Shown here: positions 56,169-64,000 of the stretch, piece after piece
Position numbering within the stretch: position 1 is the first letter of the stretch
Layout: each line of letters starts with the position of its first letter
Origin: Dactylellina haptotyla
Taxonomy: Eukaryota; Ascomycota; Orbiliomycetes; Orbiliales; Orbiliaceae
Direction: 5' to 3'
DNA: 64,000 nucleotides
NCBI GenBank assembly: GCA_031310005.1
Contig: CM062380.1
Span: 620,001 to 684,000, forward strand
Made by a program: the position numbers and the translations under genes
The notes under the pieces: model-generated
What the model was told of the DNA's origin: nothing
The model's input: the letters and a program-made list of their open reading frames with translations, nothing else
Databases searched by the model: none

Positions 56169-59027
56169 TCATGCCACCGACTTCTTCCTCGAGAAGCTCA
56201 GCAGCCCCGATTTATCCTTGCCGTCCTTGTCCTTCTCTTTCTCCTTGTCCTTCCCTACCCCCTTGCCCTTCCTCCCCTTGTCGTCCTCATCATCGTACTT
56301 CTCCTTCCATATCCTGCACATCCATGTATTAGCCAGCGCCCATAAAATAGAAACAACAGAAAAAAACTTTGTAGTTAAAAAATGAATGAATACATACCAA
56401 CTATTCCCCACCATGCTGACCCCATTATCCGCCGCCTGCCTGTAATACTTCGCGCTCTTCTTCAAATCCTTCTTACACCCCTGCCCGTTCGCATAAGCGT
56501 ACCCAGCTTCGCTCAGCGCGTCCACATCCCCCCAACTCGCCGCGATCTCAAAGTACTTCAACCCCACCGTCTTGTCCTCCGTGCACCCCCAACCGTTCGT
56601 GTAACTCATCCCCAGCTCGTACGTCGTCAGCGCAAACTTACTCCGCATGCTCTTACTCTCCCACCACGTCGGCTTGGGCTTCGACGGATCCTTCTCCGCC
56701 GACGCCATCTCGTCCTGCGCTAGCAACGCCGCCTTCCGCAGCCAGTTGAACGCCTCCGCTTGATTCGCGCGCATACCCCATCCGTGCCGCAGCGCGAGAG
56801 CGTACATCAGCATGCCCGTGGTGTTCCCACCCAGAGCCGACAATCGGAAGTGATACGTCGATTCCGCGTAGCTGCCTTTCTCGTGCAGCGGGATTCCGAT
56901 ATTCAAATGCTCTTCTGGCGACAGCTTCTGCACCCCAGACGTCCTCGGCCGCAGAACCGATGAGTTCGACTCCGACGACGGAGACCTACCCAACGTCGGT
57001 GGCGGTAGTGGTACTTGACTCGGCGTCGGCGGCGGGATCATACTCCTCTGGCTCTCTTGACTCGCGCGCATTGCAGCGAACGGCGACGCCGGCATCGCCG
57101 TCGAACTGGGGCTCATACTATTCTCCGTACCGTTGCTATTCGTCCGCTTCACGATCGGGATTCCCTCCTCGTCGACATCGAACCGGTGTCTCTCACCGTC
57201 GAAGAAGACGATACTCGAGCGATCCACCTGTCTGCCTCTCGGTAGCGTGTACGCCGAGTATGTGTATGACTCCGAAGCCCCAACCCGCCCTGACATTCCG
57301 GAACCAGTGGTTCGATGCCGGGGGGTAAAGCTACGGGGTCCTCTCATCTCGCTGTTCACATCGCCGAAATTCTCCTCATCAGCTTGGTCGTTCCGTTCCG
57401 CCTCTTCTACGAAAGATCGATAATCCAGACTATCAGTTCGCCGCGGTGGGCGTGCAAGATCCATACTCGGTGAACGGCCCATGGGTCCCCCAAATCCTTC
57501 TCCGGGCTCGTAAAAGGAAGTTTTACTCATAGGTCTCGAGAAATTGAAAGCTCGTTTCGTCCCACCGACAGAGTATATGGACGCGGTATCGCTCATTGCG
57601 CTCGACGGCCGCGGTGTGTTTGGCGCAGACTTTGCAAACGCAGGCTGCGGCGGCAGAAACAGCGAATCGTCCTCATTCATGAGACTAGTTATCGTCGGCG
57701 CTGCTCCATCTCGCGGCGTCCGCGGCGTAGAAGCTCCGGTCATCATCCCGTCAGCAGTATGACTTCTCAACAGTAGATTAGGCGTAGAAGTCGACGCAAC
57801 AGGTAACGACGGCGCTGCAAGCCCCGATACCTGTCGTTTATGCTCAGGAGAACGGTGGATCGTCCGCGCGGGGCTCGTACTCAGCGGCGGGGTAGGTATC
57901 CGTGTCTGGAACGTCGGTGTATTGGTCATGCTCTGCCGTGCGGAATTCGAATCCAAGCTTCCCTTGCGCGCCTGTTCTACTGCGTCCATAGGTTTCGGAC
58001 TCGGCGACGCTCCCGAGAAACTGCGCTGTGGCATGCCACCAACCAGGCTGTTTCTCACCGCACCACCAAACGCTGCGAGTATTTGTTCCCCTTCTTCTCG
58101 TACGGGCGATGGGTCTATCCGTCTCCCAGTAGATACCGGTCTCCGTCTTTCCAGATCTCTTCTTCTAGCGCTTTCCCTCCGCCGCCGTCTATCTTCCTCT
58201 TCATCGCTCGAATCGTCGTCGCTGGTAAACGGCATCCTCGGCGATCTCGGCGAGGAGGCTGTACTCCTGTTCACCGAGCTGCCTCTCTTATCGACCATGA
58301 TGTGCTGCATACCCCTAGGCGGTGTCGCAAGGTCCTCTTCGAATCCGATACCACTAATTCGCGGATGCTGAGATACAGGACGAAACCCAGGTTCTTTGAT
58401 AGCTAACGATGTCTGCTGAGGTTGGCCGGGCAGAGGGGCGGTTCTAGGGCTCGGGTAGCCGGGACTTGGGGCTCCAGGAGCGACGGATACCTGTGGCATC
58501 TTGCCGCCATTGGCAAAAGGGCTAGGACCACCGCGGCCAGAAAAGAAACGGGTGGCTCTGTCACCGCCGGTGACAGACTTGGAGTTACCGATAGCCCATT
58601 GCTCGACGGCAGCATTCAAAGTGCCGACGCCCAGCTGCTGCTCTGCGCCGGCGCTGTGGGAGCGGATGAACTTGGGCGGTTGTTGGAGGAACTGCGGGTG
58701 CAGTGGCTGCTGTCCCTGCTGTGACTGTGACGTAGATGGCTGAGAGGAGAGCGAGGTCTGAGAGTTATTAGAGGCATCGGGGCTTTTGCTGGTGCCGCGC
58801 TTGCGAGCTTCCTCAAGCTCTAGTTGGCGGTAGAGCTGGCGGCCGCGGTTGACGAAGGCGTCGAGTGGGGAGAGCTCAGGTGTGAATTGACCCTTGGCGG
58901 GAGGGGGTAGGAGGTCGGAGGGTTTACGAGTGAGGGTGGGACGGAAGGAGAGTTCATGGTCGGTTGGCCGGCGGGTAGCGTTTGGAGGGAGGGGAGGAGG
59001 GTGGAGTTCTTGCGGTTCGTCGGCCAT
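56169..59027 (-). CDS. Sel1-repeat protein, Skt5/Dsf2-like
   Basis: Exons 59027-56398 and 56313-56169, joined over an 84-base intron (donor GTATGT, acceptor GTGCAG), 924 residues. I prefer the start at MADEPQELHPPP; the frame is open 25 codons further to an ATG at 59102. The first ~690 residues are Ser/Pro-rich and disordered, with many phosphorylatable SP/TP sites. Sel1-type repeats follow (MLMYALALRHGWGM, YELGMSYTNGWGCTEDK, SEAGYAYANGQGCKKDL) and end at MVGNSWIWKEKY across the join. The last ~45 residues are Lys/Asp-rich. Fungal proteins of this layout include the chitin synthase activator Skt5/Chs4 and Dsf2; there is no C-terminal CaaX as in Skt5, so Dsf2-like is the safer label. Confidence 0.85.
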   Translation of the reverse strand: MADEPQELHPPPLPPNATRRPTDHELSFRPTLTRKPSDLLPPPAKGQFTPELSPLDAFVNRGRQLYRQLELEEARKRGTSKSPDASNNSQTSLSSQPSTSQSQQGQQPLHPQFLQQPPKFIRSHSAGAEQQLGVGTLNAAVEQWAIGNSKSVTGGDRATRFFSGRGGPSPFANGGKMPQVSVAPGAPSPGYPSPRTAPLPGQPQQTSLAIKEPGFRPVSQHPRISGIGFEEDLATPPRGMQHIMVDKRGSSVNRSTASSPRSPRMPFTSDDDSSDEEEDRRRRRESARRRDLERRRPVSTGRRIDPSPVREEGEQILAAFGGAVRNSLVGGMPQRSFSGASPSPKPMDAVEQARKGSLDSNSARQSMTNTPTFQTRIPTPPLSTSPARTIHRSPEHKRQVSGLAAPSLPVASTSTPNLLLRSHTADGMMTGASTPRTPRDGAAPTITSLMNEDDSLFLPPQPAFAKSAPNTPRPSSAMSDTASIYSVGGTKRAFNFSRPMSKTSFYEPGEGFGGPMGRSPSMDLARPPRRTDSLDYRSFVEEAERNDQADEENFGDVNSEMRGPRSFTPRHRTTGSGMSGRVGASESYTYSAYTLPRGRQVDRSSIVFFDGERHRFDVDEEGIPIVKRTNSNGTENSMSPSSTAMPASPFAAMRASQESQRSMIPPPTPSQVPLPPPTLGRSPSSESNSSVLRPRTSGVQKLSPEEHLNIGIPLHEKGSYAESTYHFRLSALGGNTTGMLMYALALRHGWGMRANQAEAFNWLRKAALLAQDEMASAEKDPSKPKPTWWESKSMRSKFALTTYELGMSYTNGWGCTEDKTVGLKYFEIAASWGDVDALSEAGYAYANGQGCKKDLKKSAKYYRQAADNGVSMVGNSWYVFIHFLTTKFFSVVSILWALANTWMCRIWKEKYDDEDDKGRKGKGVGKDKEKEKDKDGKDKSGLLSFSRKKSVA

Positions 59028-61317
59028 GGCGCATATCTTGCCAACAGGCAATGGCTGGCGGATCGAGAGAAGTATCTTGAAGAGCCTCGTAGATGCACGC
59101 AAGTTTATGCTTCAGATGGCGAGAGAGTGTACGGCGGCGGGCGATGTGTTGGGCGAGGTGTTGTCGGTGTTGTCGTTGACGTTGGAGGTGGTGGTGATGG
59201 GCGAAAGGAGCGGCGACAGCAAGTTGGACGTCAATTGGCGGGTGGTTTTTGCGATGGCAGAGAGGCCCATGTAGCGACGGTAGGTAGGCAGTTGCGACAG
59301 TCGGGTAGGTAGCTGGGTAGATAGATAGCTCTCGTCTGGCCGGATTGGCGAGTGTATCCCGTATATGTATGTCGTCGAATGTGTATTGGAAGAAAAGGAG
59401 TCGGTCTGCCGCTGGGGAAAAAATAATATATGCGACACGACGTTAGCCAGCGAGCCCCTTGCCAGCGAGAGGAGAACGAAATGAAGAATTACCCCGGAAT
59501 ATGCTTCCTACTCTGCTTCCTTTCCCTTTTTGAGTAAACCAGAATTTAAAGGAAAAATAAAAAATAAAGAAAACCGCTCTCGAGAGTTATTTGGAGAAGG
59601 AGGAGCAACCCTGAAAAGCGAAAGAGAAGACGGTTAGCTCACCGGTTCTAAAATGAACCCCTTGCTGCTAATCTCATACGGGCCACCGAACAGCGTCCTT
59701 GGCGGGAAGACAGGAAACAAGGTCTCACTTGGAGCATCAGGTTAAATGAATCAACGGTCAGCAGGAGGAGAAAAGGCAGGAAACAGGTAACGAATACCAG
59801 CGGCGTTCAGACGGTGCAGGGTTTTAATTATAATTATATTCTATCAGATGCGAATCGTCAAAACGAACTGCTGTTGCACTACGCTCGTGCGCCACATGGA
59901 TCCCGAGATGCAGTAGCATCCGGACTAGTTGTGCTAGTTTACGTCCCCGCTAGCCGTACCTGAAAGATACTCTCTCTTGATTACTCAATATAGCCCCAAT
60001 AATATTCCTTCATACAAGACCTCCGAGCCAAGGTGAATCGCTGGGCTTGCGCTTGCTTGACGGGTACTTTTCTCGAAGATCGATAATTCCAAAAACTGTC
60101 AATGTCGCATGCCCATGCGCATTTGGCTAGGATTTAGACATGCCATCCTCCATTTCTGTGCTTGGCCCCACGTTCGCCGCCCGCCTGTTCCAGATCGCAT
60201 TATATTGGCGTTATAGAAAAGGGAGCCTCGGGAAGACCCCGTTTTGCACGTTTGCCGTTTCGCAGAGGCGTAAAAATAGAAACAAGGTTTTTAACCTTCT
60301 GTTTGGCCTGGTCAACGCGCGCCGCCGTTACTGTGCCATTCATTCATTCATTTTTTGCAAACGAACAGAAAAACTTTTTTCGAAGTTTTTTTGCCCACAA
60401 CGCGCGCGGCGGAAAAGGAGCTCCAGCTGGACCCATGAGCACAGCTCGAAGAATGACAGCTACAGCTATACAGCTCGCCTAGCTAAGGGTTGCCGGGCTG
60501 GACTGGGCTGGGGGGTGTGAAGTTCTGGAAAGAATGGATGAGGTTGGAAAGGCTGGTGGAAGAGGTAGCATCGGCTGCGACGGATCCATCCAGAGCTGTG
60601 TCTAAATTTAAACTTCGCCTCAATCGAGCGCCACCGCCCAGCCCACGCCCGCCGCGGACTTTTTGGACAACCGGGTCTCCTGCTGCTGTCAAAATATCTT
60701 CTTGGAAAGTAGAGCCGCCTCTGACCGTGGATAGGATCAGATTAGTGATATATTTACTCTGTCCTACATCTAGGCGAGATATCGAGATAGCTCCAAATCG
60801 CAACTTGCGTTTATTTCGGGTTGACAACGCCTCCTCCAAATACAAAAATAAAAGATAATACCACTTGACTTCACCTTGGCGATTTGCATCTGAGGGCCAA
60901 AACGCCAGTTTCACTCCGATATGTCGCCGTAGAGTCAGAAAAAGCACTGCCCGCAATGCAAAATTAGCACTCTCACAGGTGCATCAGACCAGAACATGTA
61001 TACAACTACCACCCTACGGTAGATAGACTTATCTTTAACTTCATGACACTTACAGCCTTCCTTTATTTTGCGGCAGGAAGCACCTCGAACAGCCGCACGT
61101 CCAGATATAACAATTCGATAGTTCATGCGAATGTGGCGCCGGAAGCAAAATGCAATGTGCCATGCGATATTTTGAGCTGCTAAACTCAGATTTCATGTCT
61201 CTGCCATCCAAAGCAAACGTTCGCATAGAATCAGATGGCTGGAATCGAAGGGCCCGCGATTACCTCCTCGGGAAGTGCATAGGTAGCAAAATAGCAAAGA
61301 AGATACCGTGATGCATC
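59028..61317. other. Intergenic region
   Basis: About 2.3 kb between divergent genes. Overlapping frames at 60483-60956 (minus) and 60490-60858 (plus) lie in a GC-richer patch and could hide an exon, but neither shows a domain. No RNA gene seen. Confidence 0.45.
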
Positions 61318-62208
61318 ATGAGACTCCCATCACGGAGAGGCGGGCACCCTCTTACCAGTATGGTATGTCTATACCTACTCCACTCCAGATGCGTGAACGG
61401 GGAGGAGATCCTCCTCTCGCCCGCTGAATACGCCTCTATTTTTACCCGCTACAATACCACCTACATTGAGCCCATAATCAACGCTCGTAAATCCCTCTAC
61501 GACCTCGGCCAGTCTGTCTATCCGCTGGCCTGGTACCCTGGCCAGCCACTCATCGTCAAGTCGGATGCAGATCAAACCCCCACGGTCTACGACCGCATAA
61601 TAGCAGCGGTAAATGGCGTCGAGCTAGCGAAAAGTGCACTAAAGCTCCAATGCCACATCTCATCTGACTGGAGGGAAGCATGCACAGACATAACAGCCAT
61701 ATTAGACACCATACGCTCTTCTTTGTCCTCAATGTTAACCCAAAAGGTCGACACGGATGCCTGGTTCTGGTCGCTCGCTCACACTTTCGAATTCGAGAAT
61801 ACAAATATATGGATGTTCGTTCGCAAGATAGCGAGTCCGTTGACGTTGTATCCTAATACGCCCTGGACGGTGATGTACCTCCTCGGTACGCTAAAGAGTC
61901 CCAAGACGGGAGAGTATACTATTGCCACAGAGAAACCGGAGGCCAGGATTAGCATTCTAAGGAGTGTTATGGATACGCTTGAGAATATGATCAGTGTTCC
62001 GTTTCAGGAGACCAGGACGTTGGATGAAGTTGTTGCACATAGAGAGCTAGAAATTGGCGTGGGGGAATTGAGCGAGAATTTCGTTGGGGAGTTCGAGGAG
62101 GTATTCCGTATGGTGAAAGCGTATTATAAAGAGTTGGAAGTCATCGCAAATTCGCTGGAGGGGTTGCTGGTGGCCGTTGTGAACGAGTACGGGGAGAGGG
62201 AGGATTGA
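61318..62208 (+). CDS. Unrecognised protein, 296 aa
   Basis: One exon. A short hydrophobic stretch (LTSMVCLYLLHSRCVNG) near residues 12-28 could be a weak signal sequence, with cleavage before EEILLSPAEY. The rest looks helical and soluble, with no low complexity; the C-terminus (VFRMVKAYYKELEVIANSLE) is amphipathic. I see no catalytic motif or known family. Length and even composition support real coding. Confidence 0.6.
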   Translation: MRLPSRRGGHPLTSMVCLYLLHSRCVNGEEILLSPAEYASIFTRYNTTYIEPIINARKSLYDLGQSVYPLAWYPGQPLIVKSDADQTPTVYDRIIAAVNGVELAKSALKLQCHISSDWREACTDITAILDTIRSSLSSMLTQKVDTDAWFWSLAHTFEFENTNIWMFVRKIASPLTLYPNTPWTVMYLLGTLKSPKTGEYTIATEKPEARISILRSVMDTLENMISVPFQETRTLDEVVAHRELEIGVGELSENFVGEFEEVFRMVKAYYKELEVIANSLEGLLVAVVNEYGERED

Positions 62209-62695
62209 TCCCGACTAAATCTGGTCGTATTCGGTATATATATATCATGCTTGTACAAAGAGTAAGTTCCAAATATTCGTATTGGGGTCATATATCCACC
62301 TTGACGACATAACTCGATATATATATCTCAAAGAAATTCATGCCTAGTGTGTCTTAGCTGACGGTTATCAATATACATTTGTTGGAGATGTCGTATTTTC
62401 ATTCGGTTAAACGGCGCTAATGTTGTAGCTGACTAAACCTCGACACAGATCGATATCTACAGATAACGAAGCCGGTATCAAACCCCTAAAGAAGTATTTC
62501 TCTTTATCTCTATACGAAACCGAGAGATTAATGATCCCTCCGAAATAATATCAACCCAATGTGACGTCAAATTTTCTGTCTTATCGTCGAGAAAATCGGC
62601 TTGCGTGAATGTGTTGTGTTAGCTAAGTTTGGTTCACTGAGCCTCAGAAATTGCGTTTGAAACCACGCACGCAACCACACCATCAAACCGAAAAT
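62209..62695. other. Intergenic region
   Basis: About 490 bases, AT-rich with TATATA tracts. Nothing supported. Confidence 0.5.
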
Positions 62696-63040
62696 ATGGA
62701 TTACCAATCGACCAAACTACACCACGTGACCCACGACATTTTCGGCCGCGAGGCCGGACATAAACCTCTTCTCGATTTGGTAATTAGCGTCTCTGAGGCC
62801 GTCAAGAATTCCCTACTTTGTATCATTCGGTGGGACTTTTCAACCGGGTTTCGCCCAATTTGGATGGGGTGGACATTACTCGCGGCAGTTTTCACTTCGC
62901 AGTTCGGAATCTTGGCTGTCGGCTTATTTGGATTTAGAAGAGACCAGAAAATGCCGAACGCCTTTCGGATGCGATTCAATGTCAATCCTGCGATGCTTAG
63001 GGCATTGCACCATTTGCGTAGGAAATTGTTGATTGTGTAA
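62696..63040 (+). CDS. Small single-pass membrane protein, 114 aa
   Basis: Start chosen at the ATG at 62696 (MDYQSTKLHHVTHDIFG). There is one clear hydrophobic segment (WTLLAAVFTSQFGILAVGLF, about residues 59-78), followed by a basic C-terminus (FRRDQKMPNAFRMRF..RRKLLIV), so the tail probably faces the cytosol or matrix. I do not recognise it. Confidence 0.5.
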   Translation: MDYQSTKLHHVTHDIFGREAGHKPLLDLVISVSEAVKNSLLCIIRWDFSTGFRPIWMGWTLLAAVFTSQFGILAVGLFGFRRDQKMPNAFRMRFNVNPAMLRALHHLRRKLLIV

Positions 63041-63299
63041 TCTGAAATGTTGTCAAGATATCGCGGAGCATTTTTCGCTGGTTTAATTGTATGGTTTCGG
63101 ATTGCGGAAGCTTAAGCTACCGAGTACTAGTAGGCCGGAAAGCTATAAAATGAACGGTGATTCTCCCTCATTTAGCTTTTGAACAACATCATCATCAACA
63201 TTATTCGATTCAATTCAATTAATATCCAAACTCATATATCTAATCAGCAAATTTCTACATATTCCCACTTTCAACCAATAACCTATCAAGTCTTTCGCA

Positions 63300-64000
63300 A
63301 TGGCAACCATGAAAACTCTCACCATTAACCCGGATGCCAGTTCCACCCTCACCGAGATACCAATTCCTACTCCGGGACCCCATGAAGTTCTGGTCAAAGT
63401 GGTTGTCGCGGGTTCTAACCCCAAAGACTGGAAAATACCACAATGGACCAACAAGCCCGCCAACACGGGCGACGATATGGCCGGTATTGTTGAGGCCGTA
63501 GGGTCAGAAGTCTACGAGTTCAAGAAAGGGGATAGGGTCATGGCCTATCGGTACTGGCTGAACCCATACGGTACCTATGCCGAGTACGCTATCGCCTACG
63601 ACTTTATGACTGTTAAGATTCCCGAGAAGGTGTCTTTTGAAGGTAAGCTTTCACCCTTAAAATAGCAAGATATAATTGGGACAGGAACTAAATAGTATAT
63701 ACCGAGCTATAGAAGCAGCAACAATTCCTCTAGCAGCTTTAACTGCCGTGGTTGGACTCTATGAGACTCTCCGTCTCCCACAACCCTGGATTCCAGCAAC
63801 CAAGCCAACCCCGTTGGTGGTCTACGGTGCTGCCACCGCAGTTGGAGCATTTGCAATCAAATTGGCCAAGCTATCCAACATTCATCCTATTATCGGCGTT
63901 GTCGGCCGTGGTAAAGACTTCGCCGAGACTCTGATCGATAGGAGCAAAGGCGACGAACTGGTAGACTACAGAGACGGCAATGAGGCCGTGGTGAATGGTA
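63300..64000 (+). CDS. Medium-chain reductase (quinone oxidoreductase/trans-enoyl reductase-like), partial
   Basis: Exons 63300-63642 and 63713 onward, joined over a 70-base intron (donor GTAAGC, acceptor CTATAG) that restores FEEAATIPLAALTA; the gene runs off the window. The N-terminal GroES-like domain has PGPHEVLVKV, SNPKDWK where zinc-dependent enzymes have a Cys, and GDDMAGIVEAVGSEV. The Rossmann part starts at VVYGAATAVGAFAIKLAK and binds NADPH. Lack of the catalytic zinc Cys puts it with ToxD-like enoyl reductases and quinone oxidoreductases, common both in metabolism and beside polyketide synthases. No such cluster is visible here, but the downstream side is outside the window. Confidence 0.88.

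Noticed and set aside
60483-60956. Overlapping frames on both strands
   Set aside because: Could be an exon of an unseen gene, but neither strand shows a domain or convincing splice sites; coding strand cannot be chosen.

Overview
The window is nuclear DNA of a filamentous ascomycete (Pezizomycotina). Genes are large and intron-poor, with short GT..AG introns of about 55-85 bases carrying CTRAC-like branch sites and long untranslated leaders. The gene types are fungal: Helo-like/NACHT/WD40 proteins, a fungal nucleoside-phosphorylase-like protein, and a mitochondrial arginine-specific carbamoyl-phosphate synthase large chain. I cannot fix the class. The mix of subtilase, metzincin and large low-complexity secreted proteins would suit a predatory or saprotrophic lineage, but that is inference.

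Layout. 0-2 kb: an ankyrin protein (5' end possibly outside the window) and an unrecognised protein on the minus strand. 3.1-7.5 kb: a NACHT-WD40 NLR-like gene that looks split in two by a stop codon but is best read as one gene with a 63-base intron. 7.5-10.5 kb: non-coding DNA and a spliced leader for a proline-rich zinc-cluster protein (10.5-12.6 kb). 14.8-21.6 kb: the spliceosomal helicase Brr2. 22.8-29.1 kb: a group with degradative or secreted character, consisting of a metzincin fused to a lectin-like propeller, a tRNA-Cys, a small secreted 4-cysteine protein and a subtilase. 31.1-33.3 kb: a four-exon PWWP protein. 34.2-35.3 kb: a stand-alone nucleoside-phosphorylase-like (NLR-type) protein. 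36.4-39.9 kb: a second NLR-like gene that keeps the winged-helix and propeller parts but has no P-loop. 40.6-44.3 kb: carbamoyl-phosphate synthase large chain. 45.4-49.5 kb: a giant Q/P-rich secreted protein. 50.5 kb: a small protein with a 12-cysteine tail. 51.9-54.5 kb: a CLIP-170-like CAP-Gly protein. 56.2-59.0 kb: a Sel1-repeat protein. 61.3-64.0 kb: an unrecognised protein, a small membrane protein and the start of a medium-chain reductase cut by the window edge.

How it fits together. Housekeeping genes (Brr2, carbamoyl-phosphate synthase, PWWP reader, CLIP, Sel1) alternate with accessory genes. Four of the accessory genes (ankyrin, NACHT-WD40, phosphorylase-like, P-loop-less WD40) belong to domain families used in fungal self/non-self recognition. 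The most interesting signal is that the two WD40 NLR-like genes share a phase-0 intron at the same place, just before the propeller. In both, leaving the intron in would yield a protein that stops before the putative sensor domain. Exon joins were made by eye from splice signals and frame continuity; no alignment or transcript data were available.
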